DNA of 64,000 nucleotides from Macropodus opercularis (GCA_030770545.1 CM061097.1:5704501-5768500); one strand, 5' to 3'. Counted from the stretch's first letter, positions 1-15,000 are shown. The notes: generated by a model not told the origin, from the letters alone. Numbers and translations are program-made.

Positions 1-3000
1 CTATACCAAGCGATCAGACCTCCATTTCACATGGTCCTGCTTGCCATCAAGGAGTAGACATCTCTGTTTACCATTCCTCATCTGCAACATCGCACAGTCT
101 GCCACTATTAAACGTTTTAAAGATTTCCCCTCGTTTGCAAATTAGTCGTATCAATTACATGTTTTTAGCAAAGAAGCTGTCCTTTTTCATTAACTGAATT
201 TTTCATTAACGTCTCTTTTCTGTTGACCTTTCAGGAGATTACGGTTGTACTACATTACACAACATTAATTGGGTGTTGCTTGGCCTTCCCTTTCATTCGC
301 AGTGAAACAGCATCTGGACAAGGTGTCAGCCCTGATGGTTACTTTGGGTTTTTGTTTGCTGATAATTGTGCTCATGAAGGAAAAAAAAAATCATAATTTT
401 TTTTGCTGCGTCAAATCAGTGGTATGCAGTGTCAATGTCTGCAGGAGGTCCCTTTCTAAATCTTTCTGCATCTTATCCTGTCAACAGCATGTGCTGAGAG
501 TATTAGAAGCTTTCCTGAGGCATCTTACTCATCTTATTGACATATTACTGCACATTTTATATTCCAAAACTACAGACATTAGATGGAGAATGGATGTTGA
601 AATTAAAAAACAAAACAAAAAAACAGATGTACGTGCACTGATGTTCAGGTTATAGGACCACACCAAAATAACAAAATCAACCACAGCCACAAAATGGCTG
701 AAGTCATGAAATGCATCAGCTGACACATTAAAATCCAAGCATGCACATTAAAATACAATTCGCATTACCTCAAGCCAGAGGGAAACCAGTACTAAGTATG
801 TGCAGCGCCCCAGCGTCAGTGCCATCATTCATCTCTGTGCTTTGAATGAAGCAATTGGTTTTTATCAGCGCATGAATCTTAACTGTATTATGTGTAAAGC
901 CCGGGAGCAGAGAGAGAAGTAACTGGAAAAAAGGCTAACAGACAAAGGGAAGAAGAGCAGAAGGGAACAAGAGAATAAAAATACTATTGGAAGGATACAG
1001 TAAATCACCTGGTTGAAAAAACTATTTATTCCTCTATTTTACTGCCAGCATGTAGACAGCTCTCATCTTTCTGGAAGTCAACACTACATTTGAAACAAAG
1101 CAGAGCAGAGGAAGTTTTATCTACAGACTTCATTGATCTCTTTTCTGCCTCCGTGCTCTCTGCTGTTTGAACAGCAATGGCTATGGAAAGAATCCATACT
1201 GCCTGCAATTCATTCATTTAGGTAAATTTGCTATTCATGTACATAATACTGTACAGCCCGAATGCCCCCAGTGGTGCATCAATGCAAACTTATCTGTCAC
1301 TTCATGGTGGGAGTTGCTGGTATTTACAGCCAGGTTGTGTGTTTTACTCTATCTTGTAGCTGCAAACACTAGCGTCCTGTGGGATAATAAAAATTAATTC
1401 AGTTTATCACCTACAGTACAATGTGTCTCACTGCTTCCCAACAGATTGCACACGTATCAGAGTGAAAGGAGAAAAGTGGATAAAAGAGGAGTGGTGGGTT
1501 TGGTACTACTGTAGTTTCTTTCTTTTGTTCTAGGTCTACTTTATGAATAATTCTAAAAACATCACTTAATATTAAGGTTCATGATGTCCACACAGGGGAA
1601 CAGTGTTTTGCATTTTGAGAAACCTAAAACCTAAGCAGAATCCTGTTAAATGCACAAAAGAGATGATGCATGTGTCTAAGTTTATAGTTTAAAATCTATA
1701 GATTTTATTACTCCTGTGCATTCACTGAACTTCAGGGAAGAAACCAGACATCCGTGCCAACAAAATAGAAAGAATTTGATTAATATTTATTTTAGCTGGT
1801 TATCAAAAACATCTTCACATACAGCAGACTGCGTGCAAAAGCACCATATACATATAGCTGCAATGGTATAGAGCTTGTTTTCCTGTCTGCTGCTACTGCT
1901 GGGTTTCATTTTCTTAGCCAAGTGAAGCTATAAAATTCACTCATGCTTCACCTTGAGGTGTGTGATTTCGACAAACCTTCCCCCATTTTGGTGGTATATA
2001 CAGTAGGCTCCAATGGATTCATCATAAAGTACATGCTTCTAATAAGGATGCATACAGAGTCATATTTTGCAGCATGGCGGCAGGATTTCCGTTGCTGAAC
2101 AAACAAAACACGCATCCTTCCATTTTATCTCAGCAGCAAAAGTGAGAAATATGAAACGAGAGAAAAGATAAAATGTGCGCAAACTAGCCAGACAGGTGAC
2201 AAAGAAGTGACAAGGGTATACTGAAGTGTCACACTGGGGGGAAGGCAGATAAATCAATTTGTTTCAAAGAGCCCCTCTGTAGTAGCCTGAGGCAGGGGAA
2301 GAAAGGTGTTGCAAGGAGAAGATCTGGATGTGGCTCTAGGATGTGCAAAATAAATGGATAATTAAATATGCTGGAAGCAGCTCGAATGGAGAAAGTTCAA
2401 TGTTTCATTCACAAATGCTACATTACTCTCACAATAGGTTCTAGTTAACTAGGACTCGTGTTTTTCTGCTGTTTTCCTCGTCTGTGCAAAAGGTCAGGGT
2501 CACCATACTGTAATATGAGAAGATAGAGCCATGCTCACTTGCAATGGTTTGTATCCACCCAATAAAGCTCCTACAGAGATAAAGTATTGGTGTCTGGTTT
2601 GTTTTGCAGCAGCAAGGTGAGCCAGAAACATGCTGCATGTGTCACCCATTAATTGAATCTGGCTAACCCCTGACACTAATGGGGTGGCAGATTCATCACT
2701 CCATGAATCCCTCACGTTACCTTCCCAGGTCGAGTTCACACACCGCTCTTCACGTCTGCGCTGAGCTTCCTGCACCTTATGCAAGATTAATCAGACTATG
2801 AACACAGTCAACAGGCTGTGAAATGAAAACGATGAGCGGGTGATGTTTCTTTACACAAGGTGAAGGAGGATAAATACATTCCAAGCTTTCCTACCTGTGT
2901 ATGTGTAAATAGAGAATCACACCACCCCACACAACGAACAATCTGGGGGAGTACCATTGTGCCACTGCCTCTACTGTATGGAGCTTATAATTTAATTATA

Positions 3001-6000
3001 CGTTTCAAATGGCAGATTGCGCTGCTCTCTAAAAAATAACTAACTAAGATAAGCAATGGCTCAAAACAATTAACAATGTTTGCACTTTGTCTGACTAATC
3101 ATTGATAAGAAAAATGCTAATATCAGTTTATTGAATCAGTGACGTCTGTTGTGTATGATGCAGTAAAACATTCATTTGAGAGATACATTAGTGGATAAAG
3201 AGAGAAGATAAAGAGCACTTCCTTCCCAGGATAAGACATTAAAACATATTGCATGCCATGATTGTTTTAGATAAGTGGTTTCTATCTTGAACGGTTCAAA
3301 TCCCGGAGGGAATTCCAACGAGCGTTAAGAGATGGAGAAACGGCTTTTTAAGAATCGCCTCACAGAACTGCACTACACTAGTGTCGCTGCTTCTTGTAAA
3401 ATGTACTGTGTGTGAAAGAGGAAAGGAAATATATAAATCATTACACACTGTCCCAGCTCTTTATTCTATTATCCCTCAAACACTTTCTTCATTTCATCTC
3501 CTGCAGCTGGTACGTCCTTCAGTCAGTTTTCCGCTTCTCTTATTCCCCTGCTCTGATCCTGTTCAATCTAATTCCCCAGCTCCTTTTATTTAATATCTTG
3601 TGTTCAACTTCCCCTCTCCTCTTCCTGCAGGCCCTCACCTGTATGTTTGCTGTGTGCCAACTAGCTTTCCTGGTGATTAATATGATTGTACTGTAGGCCA
3701 TTGAATAATTCGTGCCAAATCAAATCCACCTTCAACTGCTCCTCCTCCCTGTTTGCAGTTAGCACCCTTCTCACACATGAAATCTCTAACCATCGTTTTC
3801 ACCATCTCCCCTTGTCCGTTCACCTAACTCAGAGCCCCCCTCGTATCCTTGAGCCTGGAGAGGCCCAAACACATGGCCTGGATGCTTCCCTGCTGGGCTC
3901 TAATTGGTGATCAAGATGTGAGCGGGAAGGAGGCTGAATGGCGTTTGGCCCATTTCTATTCCCTCATCACATTCACAGGGCCACAGTCACATCTGCGTAA
4001 CCATGGTGATGCTGATAAGGTGACTCATGACTATTCATCAATGGCGCTGCCTGATTGGACAGCCCCTGAGAGCCATGTGAATCGTATTCATCAGCATAGC
4101 CTACCTCAATATGCCCCTCAGGATGATGAGGAAGCATCTCTGCTGTTCTCTGTTTGTTTTTGGTATTCACTTCTTGTATTAACCTCAACCCCCACCTCTC
4201 CTCTCTTCGCTGTAATTACCTATCTCTCTTGCTGTCCCACCCACTTCTCTCACTCCCCTGCTTCCTGTCTTTGCTTTGTCTTAATTGAATAATCACAGAT
4301 ACATCTCATCTGGACAATACTGTGTTATCACTAACTGCTTCGAAATGTTATATCTTCCAGGTAAATTTAATCACAGAACTCATTTCTTTTCGTTTACATG
4401 TACCATTATTGACAAAAGGAATTTCTAATTTAAATCATTGTTCCCCAGGACATGTTTTAAGTAATGTTCAGCTCTGTAATATTAAAACTTTCTGCCTGAT
4501 TTCACAAAATGTAAATGCTTAATCCCTTTCATATTAGTATCATTCAATTTGAAAAATAATTTGTTGCTTTTGCTATAAGTTTTTTTACACATCATTATAT
4601 TTACGCAGCTCTTTTTATATCTCTTTTGATTTGCCAGTGGCACTACATGCTTTGTGTTGTAACTTGGCCTAAGAGTGCAATCTCTGGCCTAAGTATTTCC
4701 TGAAGGGATTACAGAGTCTGAAGGTTACAATGTTAGTGCAGAAACCTCTAATACTGCACTGTGCATTTAAACAGACATAGAACACATAATAGTATGGTTC
4801 CCATACACGCTAAGCCTTATTCTTTGTCACGCTTCACTAAGACTACATAAAAATATGGATATGTAGCAAATGTACAGGTAGAATGAAAACATATTTTTTT
4901 GTGTGATTTGTAATTCATTTCATATTTGGGCCGATATCCTCAGAAGGGTCTCTTTAATCCTCGTACTGAATTTATTTTCCTACCACATTTGAAAGACTTA
5001 CTAACTGACCGGACATCTGAGCAACTCAAGGTCAACAAGCATTGAGTATGATTGAATATCTTACACAGACACAGGAGGATAAACCTGATAGCATCTGCTG
5101 CTGTGCTATCCGAGCTCCATCTCTAGTTGAACACAGTAGCGCTGACCTCTCTAGCTGTTTGTTAGGTTTTCCAGGAATCTGCCTATTAAATCCAGATGGA
5201 TAGTCTGTGACGGACAGCTTGCACACAACTCTGACCACATCGTGTGAGAACAGATACATTTGGTTTGATGTTGAGTGTAACATAGCTGTTGTGTAGGACG
5301 AGTGATGAAAGAGACGCAGTGAAACACAGTTCAATTTAAATTGTTATTATAAAATATGAGCTGCTATAAATACCACTGATAGTGTTGGATACTCTAGATT
5401 GTTATATATTAACTATTCTAAATTTATTGGTGGTAATGTATACTATGAGTATACTGTAAACCATTGTAGTTGTAGTATGTACGTATTTTAATAGGCTTGG
5501 GTTTTGGGACTGTTGGATAATTAAATCAAATATGGGAGTGGGTCTGTGAGAAAGACACAAAGCTGAAAAACAAACAATAAGACCAAACATTTTGCTTATT
5601 ATAGACGTTAACAACCAAATCACTCAATATACTTGTTTCATAACAAAACTGTTGCGGCAATGCAATATTTGGCCAAATGTTAAACCCTACAAAGCAGCAA
5701 TCAAACCTGAAATGAGCATAGCTCTTTGTAGTGTAATGCATTGGTAATACACTGTCTTTAGTATGAAATATTCTTCCTCTAACTAATCCAGACATGAATT
5801 TAATATGAAGCAAAATGAGGCATAGTCACATAGTCAAGTGTGTTCGAAATGAGAGTAATCTCACATTTACTGTATGTGTCACAATTGGGGGTTTCTGTCC
5901 CACATCACCACTAATGGCCAAAAGCAGTGTGAACTTGTGAAATCCCAGACATCATCAAACAGCTCTGTGATTAACCGAGTTTCCATTCATGATATCCAGA

Positions 6001-6092
6001 AAAGGCAGAAAGATTAAGAGTTACACGTGTAACTGTATAGTAGAGCGCACACACTACAACACGCTTTGTCATATATGTAGATGGCGACTTAC
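1..6092. other. Non-coding stretch, no recognisable gene
   Basis: AT-rich sequence with no exon I can recognise. It would be intronic if the candidate minus-strand gene of 6093-6151 and 22572 is real, because its next exon must lie further left. Open frames here have no family resemblance. A motif-dense patch at 3890-4150 is listed separately. A CT dinucleotide run lies just to the right, at about 6615-6632. Seen directly: composition and lack of coding signal. Inferred: intronic status. Confidence 0.5.
3890..4150. promoter_or_regulatory. Candidate enhancer (RFX X-box, GATA, AP-1, CCAAT cluster)
   Basis: Within about 60 bp there is a near-palindromic X-box-like site GTAACCATGGTGAT (3997-4010, one base from the RFX pattern), a GATAAG (4014-4019), a perfect AP-1 site TGACTCA (4021-4027) and an inverted CCAAT (4054-4058). 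The surrounding sequence is less AT-rich than its flanks and free of simple repeats, as is typical of conserved non-coding elements. The motifs are visible; enhancer function and conservation are inference. A 147-codon open frame at 3849-4292 overlaps it but looks accidental. Confidence 0.3.
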
Positions 6093-6151
6093 ACTGTCGC
6101 GCTGGCTGTCGTCCCCGGACCGGTCATCCTTTTGCATGATGTGAGGCACCT
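6093..6151 (-). CDS. Candidate first coding exon of an unidentified gene
   Basis: On the minus strand a 59-bp segment sits between a strong acceptor (pyrimidine-rich, ending TTTTCAG) and a strong donor (AGT then GTAAGT). The first ATG (6135-6137) has A at -3 and opens a frame of 15 codons, MQKDDRSGDDSQRDS, that ends exactly in phase 0 at the donor. Local GC and CpG are higher than in the neighbouring sequence. It would pair with a non-coding exon 1 ending at 22572. The short Asp/Ser-rich peptide matches no protein I recognise and does not resemble the start of DEPDC1B, the gene in this position in human. It could also be a chance pair of splice sites. The exon call is inference from signals. 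Confidence 0.4.
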
Positions 6152-8739
6152 CTGAAAAGCAGCCGAGATCAGAAAGAGGGTTAACATAAATGTAGACTTT
6201 AAAAAGCAAAACCTTAAGCAGACCTACTAGACTTTAAAAAAAAATAATCTTCCTTTCTGAACCTTTCTGTAAAACACACAAATGTGCAGTTTCTATATGC
6301 AGCAAAATAAACTTTTTTAAATTAGTTAATTGCCAAATACAAATAAACACTATCTCAACAAGCCAAGACAGGTTTATAACAACACCCAAGGGTTTTGCGA
6401 TTTGAGAATATAAAAGCTTTGATCTCCTAGACAACCATGTACTGGTGTGTATGTATGTGTTGGTGAAAAGGAGCCAGGCTGAGATCCCCTGGCCCATTAG
6501 AATGCATTAGAGTGTAAAAGGTAAAGGTCAGTGAATTATCAGCCAGAGTTACACAACCGTATTCTGTTTACCTGGCCTAATAACCTCAAGCCTACACCTG
6601 TCCCTCCCTCTTTGTCTCTCTCTCTCTCTCTTATGTACACATACAAACACAGGCACACATACAACAAGATCATTAGTGCTGATATTGGTGTCACAAAGCC
6701 ACATGCAGAAAATCCAGTGGAACTTCAAACAGATAAATAATCCAAATCTCTTACGAATTATTCAAGCATATACATTGATTTATGGTTTAACATCTTGTTA
6801 TCAACCTGTAACAACCATCAAAAAACCGAGATGACAAGACACGCTTTGCCGAGCGCTTTTATAACAACTCCTTCAGGTCTGTAGGTTTCTGTAAGGTTTT
6901 GTGTGAATGCAAATGTGAAGTCGCTGAATAATGTAGTTTGCCTGGGAAAGAGAGTTTCACAGAAGTCATACCTAGGCGAATAAAGATTGTTCATCAGCAA
7001 CACATATTCCTGCATGTCACCTGCCATTTCCTGAATAAGCCTTCAACTCTGAGACCCATGTGCGTGGAAACAACACTAGCGCCGCTCCACCCCTGTGCAC
7101 CAAGCCTCATCAGCAACATTGGATGTACTTTGAATGAGAGATCAGTCAAATAGGTCACACATTATCCCCCACTCTGGTCCTCTAGCTCAGGTCCATCGTG
7201 ACAGGTAATTACCACAGACAGAAAAACAGACAGAGCTGATCGGACAGCCTCCATCGATTGGGCTCCAAGGAGAGAAGAGGAGAAGACAGAGAACACTCAG
7301 AGAACTCACAACAAGGTTCACAGGGTTTGCATGATCTTGCCTTTGGGATAAATAAACTCTCTTTAATCTTGAAAAATATTGCACAATAAAGTACAACAAC
7401 TCTACATAGACACCAGAGCAACATATACACACAGCATAGACACAAAAGGTACAATAAATATTTCTGCGGGGCTTTTGCACATTTGGCATACTACGTCACT
7501 CCATCTTCTTCCTGCTCTTTGTCAATCTGGCATCCAGCAGGGAAAAGTTACTGGATTTATTTTACAGCCACAAGGTTTGCTGGAATCTTTAAAAAGTTAC
7601 ACCTATTGGTTTTTTTTTGATTGAGCTGTCAAGAACAATGCAATTCAGTCTCGGTGCACCAGATAACCAAGCAATGCAATCATTTACATTTGCCTCCTCT
7701 AATGGAAGTACATTTCAAATAGGGTTTGAAAAAGCTTCAGCAAACAATTGAGGTTTTAAAATATAGGGCACAAAAATCTGATCTGAAAAATCACGCACAC
7801 AGAACACAAGATAATCTCAATGTGAAGCATATTCTTGACATGTGCTCACATTCAGCCATTTCTGCAGGTGGTAACTGCTAATAATCATCACGCTAAGCCA
7901 CAGGTACAAGTTCTGGAAATCATAACTGCCCTCAACATAGTCACCTAAATCTCTTTATAGCAACCATACAACATATGTACATTTCTGGCTATGTCACAGG
8001 TGCATGTACTGTACTTGTGGACTCGTTATGTCTTGTAATTATTCCAAAGCCTTTCTGCCTGTACACTTCCTACACATCTTGTATGCATTTCTATTGTATT
8101 GAACCCAGTCAATTATTCTGAATTTGTCTAGACAGCAAACTGCAGTTAGGAAACAGTAAATATGTTTGGCACCGACTGACAATGCTGAGAAAAACTCAAT
8201 TAACAAGCAAAATATGCTGATGCAGCTGATGCCCGACAGGAACATCTGTCACATCTTCTTTTGTCATTATAAGCCACTTATAAAACCTTACAGTGTTATG
8301 ATCAACATTAAAAATGTTCAAGTCTGTTCTACGTTAAAGTGTAAGGTCCATCATAGCATAAATTAACCAGCCAGGGCTGTTAAAAAAGCACAACCCCTCT
8401 ACTCATTCATCTTTTCTGAGTGGGTCTATAGTCCAGATTCAATGGTTTTAAGCCATGAAAAGACAAATCTAATTTAGCAAAAAATTAGGAGGAGGCACGA
8501 TGCAGATGCAAAGTACACAGAGGGAGAAGATGACTAAACAACATCACGCTCCTCATTCCAGTTAAGTAAAACTTATTTCAGTATACATACTGATCCGAAC
8601 CAGGCTGTAAAAATGTATATATAAATATATATAACACAGACCAGCCAACTTAAATAACATTGGACAGACATAGTGTCACTTCACAGACAACTTCTCTTAC
8701 TGATGCTTCCAGTGTTTGTGCACTAAAGTGCAGCATGTC

Positions 8740-9080
8740 ATCTGCCTCAGTGTGTGTGATGGATCAGTGTGTCAGCCCCAGAGAGCTGATTACCGTCCAG
8801 GCTCACGCTTCAGCTACGTGAGGTACAATTAGACGTACAGATTCGGCTATAAAAGCTGCCCTCTGCAAATGCTAAACGCCTATTTTCTCTCGTTGAGCTC
8901 CCACAGCTGCTTATTGAATAATCACTCAAAAGTATGTCGGCCTCTTATTGTAACTATTCAATCAGCTGAGATGAGCAGGCGCTGTGGCTTTGTTGAAATA
9001 GCCAGTCACTGTTATTCTCTTTAGAGGGATGGACCAAATTAATCAAATCCTCCTTTTGTTCAATTTGTCGAGCCACTGAA
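8740..9080. promoter_or_regulatory. Candidate conserved non-coding element (homeodomain-type motifs)
   Basis: About 340 bp of repeat-free sequence more balanced in composition than its flanks, with several homeodomain-type cores (GATTA near 8789, TTGAATAATCA near 8914, AATTAATCAAATCC near 9037) and a TGCAAAT half-octamer near 8864. No open frame with coding character. The motifs are visible; that it is a conserved enhancer is a guess from texture only. Confidence 0.2.
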
Positions 9081-12000
9081 AGAAAGTTACATCACAGACA
9101 TTAATATTAGGGATTAGATTGTAAATACAAAAAAATAATAATCAACAAATAAACAAATTGTCAAAGCTGTTGCAAGCTTCATATCAGACTCTTCAAATTA
9201 AAATAAATTACTATCCATTATACGCTACATCACAGGAATTTTAGAGTAAATAGACAGCGTCACTTGTTTGATTCTCACTAAAAGCTCCAAATGTACCATT
9301 CAATCAGTCTCATATTTTCAGCAATTCACACAAGTGGATTTTTCCACCTCATAGAGCTCTTTCACTTATCTAACGATGTCACACATCCTATTGATTTAGT
9401 CATTTTATTTCGGTCACTGATTGCAGCTTTAAGATCAATGCTGAACCACTTCTGAAGTAAGATGAGTCGTGGTAGGAATAAATAAATGAATGGAGCGGAA
9501 GCCTCAGCGTTCAACAGCAAGCAGCAAATCCTCACCCACTGATGGGTAAGTTGAAACAGTGGCTCCTCCAAGTGGTGCTGTTCTTACTAGACAGCATAAA
9601 TAATGTAATATAGGACAGGCTGTGATTTATTTGATAGCCATAAGTGGAGTGACAACAACAAAGGACCAGGCAGTAATGCAACTACTGACCTTGCCATAAC
9701 CCGTCCTCCACACTGAGAACTAACAAATACCACAGCAATCCCCCAATCCATCCATCACAGTAATCAATAACGTCTTTGATACAATCACAGTCCTTCACTA
9801 AAGTTCAAGGCTTGCAAACATGCATGTGCACACAAGCCCTAAAAACACAACCTGCAAAAAACAACCAATGTGATCTCACCTGGCACCGATTATGACGGTG
9901 CTTATTCTATACTAAATGGACACTTGATCACATGCAGCGCCTGTAAGAGCTCAAATCCCCCCTCAGGTACGCACAAACTAATCCATATCAATCAGAAAAG
10001 CTCATTTTCCTTTCCATTCATTTCTGGAGCTCTGTGTTGATAGATGATGATGAGCGCTTTGTAGCAGCTCCAAACAATTTCTAAGCACGTGGATCAAGGA
10101 TGAAAATACAACATTTACTTGAAATGTAAAATAGGTAAATAATTGCTATATTCCATGTATTGTCTGGCACATGCAAGTATGAGTCACACATTTTATTGTT
10201 TGCCTTTTGTGCTGTGAAATTAAGGTCATCAGATGTGGGAGTCTTTTGAAAACAATTTGATATTCGACTGTCTCAACAATGATATGCTATCTGATTAAAA
10301 TTACTTTTATTGCATATCCCTCACACAGCCCAGTGGACGACTCATCACTTGCAGGTGAATTATATTTTCATAATTTTCACAACAAAATGAAAAACCTCAA
10401 TTACGGAACATTTGAGTTTTATTTCTGATGTTGCTAAAAATAACGACAATGACCTGTGAGGCTTTTATGTAGATGGAATGACATGCAAGCTTAAAATGCT
10501 TTCACTGTGACCACAAACACTCTGCTAATGCAAATAAGCAGTTGATTGTTGCTTTTTCAAGTTTACAGGATCCTTTACAAACATTTTCTGACCAAAACAT
10601 GAATTTGTGTTGGGTGTTGCTGAATACATACAGTCAACAACAGAGGAGATAATTACTGTACATCATACACTTCATATTACATTAACATGTCAGAGTGTGA
10701 TCCTGTTTTTGAGGTGAGGTTAAAATATGAATTCACTTTGCATGTACATTAAATAATTTAATAATAATATTAAAATCACTGACCAGAGGCGATTTAAAGG
10801 CCTTCTAAAGGAGAACAGCAGTTGTTTGTGTGGCCTTTAACGCAGCATTGAGTAATGCTTCTTTCATCTTACTACTGACTGATAATTAAGCAAGCCTTTG
10901 TGAGCGCACCAGTTTATAGCTCTCTGTGGACCAGCCAAACCAAACAAAGGGCTGTGAAAAGTCTGCAACGAATTATTATTGTCTCAGCCGCAACCAGCAG
11001 GTAAAACCCATGTCAATAAATCCCAGCCACGTAGAATTCAGCAAAATGACATCAGAACATTTAAACACTACTCGATGAATCTTGTTTTTTTCTTTAAATC
11101 CCACAAATTCAGCAACGTCTTTGCATTGTGCTGCTTTGCGTTGAACTGCCAGCAGAGGTTCCCAGAGAGCTACTGAACCACTGGAACCACTTCTGTTTAC
11201 CACAGTAACCATGATAAGAGACATTATAACGACATATATTATGTATAAAATACATACTTACTGTGCAGCCAGAGCTACTGCACAGTGATAGTTTTAATAT
11301 ATATGCATATATACTGACGATGCATATTGATAAACATAGTTCATGTTTTTCTTTATACTATAGGATTTTTCACCTTTCTTACACAACTTTTGTTGTGTGT
11401 CAACCATTTCTCTCATACTACTACAGTGTAATGACATCACTGACCCAAGGCAGCAGTTGGCCCTGCAGAGCTGGGGATGAGTCATTCCTGTCTATACAGC
11501 CACATGGGAAAGAGCAGGCACGAAGAGGTGAGCTGAATCTCAGCCTGCATCAGATGTGATTCAATATGAACGCTGATGAGTGACTGAACGTAGCAGTTGC
11601 TTACTAACAAGGTCATGAACCCAGTTCCAGTGATTGCCGGAGCCAGACCTGAAAAATGAGTGGCAGCACAGTCATTGCTGGATGTCTGACCAGTCCTTTC
11701 GTCAGGAGTAGCCGTACAATTTCTTATGAAGCGTAAATAAGCCTTAAGTTATTAAACCTTCAAATAATACTTTCTCATTGTGAGGCTCACAGCACAGTCA
11801 TACCATCAGAGGTTCACCCCACACAGATACACACACACTCTGACACTGTGTCCAACTACATTAGAATGTTTTCGCCCAGAGCTCGATGTGTTTTTTCCTT
11901 TGGCACGATAGCTTCAGCTTCTGTAAACGTGTCTGCTGTGTCAGCGTTACACCTTGGCCACGTTTTAACAGGAACAATTTCTTGCTGCAGAGTTCCCTGA

Positions 12001-15000
12001 CTATTAAATAACAACACTATGTATGTGTCCTGTATTTATTTATCTGGGTGTATGGCACACATTTTAAAACTAGTTTATCTTTCACTATCTTTTCACTGTT
12101 GGGCTCCTTATGGCTGAATATTAGGCTCATTTCTGGTAGCAGACACTGACATTGCTTTATTCAGTCTTTTCAGATCTGATCAAGTAGAAAAAAATATCGT
12201 AATAGATGTATCTACTCCCTTGATGTTCTTTTAAGTATAATCTGTAGGTAGGTTGTTCTTTTTATAATTGCTTTGCAACCTTGAGGCCTTAGGTTAATGC
12301 GTTTCCCACACCTTTAAAATATTAATTTAAAACATTCAGCACAGTGCTCGTCTGTTATACTGTAACGTTTAGTGTTGTAAGAGCTATTGCTGCAGTCATG
12401 TTGTTTATTAACTATGCTTACACAACTAAGTGGGAAAAATTGTTCCCATCAAGCCCCATCTTGCAATTCCAAATTGGAGATTTCAGGAATGTAAGGATAC
12501 CCCCCACTTTGCAGAATAAACTGTGGAAGAGGCAGTAGTTTAACTTTCTAATTCTTGTTCTATTACATATATTATCAGAATTCACTTTTGCATAAATTAA
12601 TATTCTGAGCGCTGGAAAAAAAAAGCAACATACAGCTGCAGATGATATACAAATCCACCATGACCAGTAGCTAAGGACAGTTCAAGTTAACTGATTTGAG
12701 TAACAACGTAATAAGCACTAAACATTTTACCATCAGTGTGTTTCCCTAAAGGTTGATAAAGGCTTCAACCGCTTTATTTAACGGAGTGGAAACATCGCAG
12801 AGGCTGGAAGAGAGAGGATACATGTGCCTCCAGCGAACATCAAAGTTGTCCAACCCAGCTACTGAACACTCGTAGGTTTCTTGCTGACAGTTGCTGGTAA
12901 GCACTTTGGGATTTCTGCTTTTCTGCTCGGATTACCTAACTGAATTTAATCCTGTTTAATACCATATCAAGTGAAATTTAATACCTGTTCCACAATTCTA
13001 CCAGCCAATTTAAAAACAGTTAACCAGTTGTTTAAGATGTTACTGAACGCGTGTCATTTTCTTCTTTTCTGGCTTCTGTGACCCCGACTCATGGAACAGC
13101 CTGGCAGAGGGGCGACTGGGTGGAGTGGACTTGGAGTCTAACTTTACCACCATCTTGATATTTCTTTCCACAATAACAATGCAAGTATGAGCCACACTTG
13201 CTCAAAAATAAAGCCACAGCTAAATAACCTGCACCAGTGTGTATACAAATCCCTTAACAAACTTACTCAATAGCCCTCTATTGTAGCACAAACTTCACAA
13301 GCTGTCCTGCAACTTATGGTGGCTAGAAATGATGGTGTGTCTAGTGTTTTTTCAGTGGACATCTCTCTGTCCCCTGGGCACGTTGTGTGAACATTACACT
13401 GGGTTAAGTTAAGCAAAGAAGACAAACCAATCACATCAGCTGAGGGAAGGACTGTCCCTGCTGCTATGACATGATTTTTTGTCATGTTATGTAAAGGAGG
13501 CCCACCCTCCAAGGCTTAGTCTCTATCCAGATTATATGAGGAAGGCCAGAAAGCTGATTATATATCTAATCTTATTTTTAAAAAAACATTTTAAAAAGAT
13601 GGGGCAGATCTAGTTTCTCCACCAAACTCCCTGTGATGACCAATTTTGCAAGTCTGAAGCAGCATCAAACCGCAAAGAAGTGTTGGCATCTTAACAGCAT
13701 ACATACAGTAATAACAGTCAACCATAAAACCAAATATTTTCCAGGAGATACAGTATGCTTACACAACAAAAAAATCTCATTAAATTAGCCCTAAGCAAGA
13801 TACCCTGTGTGTTGTTGATGATTCTTGGTCAAAGTAAAATAGCAAAAGTGATTTATTACAAACTCCAGATTCCCGTCTGTGATTAAAACAATAGGGATGG
13901 TACATTATTTCTCTCTGGGCTTTGTTAAACAAGTGATTTGACACTACACTACACAAAGGCTTTAGCTCATTCTCCAGTCAGCTGCTCTGCGTACGGTAAG
14001 GACTAAATGGCACATGCAGTGGTTCCATTTAAATACACTATGTACAACTCAAAAGCCTGAACAATGAACAACAATAACACATGCTTATGAAATATAGTCA
14101 AGTGCACAATTTTTACACCAACAATTAACATTGACATAAGATTAACTTGACATAGGTGCCTGAGGCTTGTACAGTTAACATCCATAAATGGTTATGAAGA
14201 ATTAGACCCTGGGACTTTACAGCAGCCTCCACTCACTGCATTGACAGAAACAATGAGTGGCAGAGAGAACACAAAATAGAGATTAGCATTTACAACACAA
14301 AGTACTATCATGTTTTAACCACAAGACGAGAATAAGGGCAAACAGCCAAAAACAATCTACCACTTATCACTTCAGTCTTACTTTAAATTTCAAGGCAGCA
14401 TTGTGTGCAGTCCTATCTTATATATTTGGATGAGTAGACTTGATAAATCACAGATAAAATAAATTACAAAAAATTATTCGTCCATTTATGAAATCCAACA
14501 GAAACACAGAAATGTCAATATCAAAAGTGTTTATAGTTTAATTGTGTCCAACAGAACAAAGACACAATTACACAAGAGACTGTGTCATTACTGACGCACA
14601 GAAAAACAAATAAACAAAACGTTAAAACAAAATGTTAAAACAAAGCAATCTACTGTAACTTGTTATTTTAAACAAAGCAAGTTTATAGTGACTAGAGGTG
14701 TGTTTTCCAAAAAGTCAATATGTGAAGAAAAAGTAGAGTATACAAAACAGCTGAAAGCCATTTACAGTCCTGCAGAAGGTTAAAACGCCAGCAACCCTGG
14801 GGGAATTGTGCTACACAAACTTTAACCTTTAAAGTAATCCCTGAAGCTCTGATAATGTAAGATGTGCAATAACTTCCAGTTCAGACTGGTGTATCTACGT
14901 TGTTGATCTAAAATGTGTTTGCATTTTTGTTCAAGCTTGCAAGCTGTATCATATGTGTAGTAAATACTATTCAAAGAAATGTGGCGCATCAATAAAAACA

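Noticed and set aside
2715..2784. Possible minus-strand exon with a donor (GGGAAG then GTAACG)
   Set aside because: Weak donor, ambiguous acceptor and no family match; it could not be joined in phase to the 6093-6151 exon with any confidence.
3849..4292. 147-codon open frame on the plus strand
   Set aside because: No domain, no splice context and no family resemblance; the sequence looks like a motif-rich non-coding element instead.
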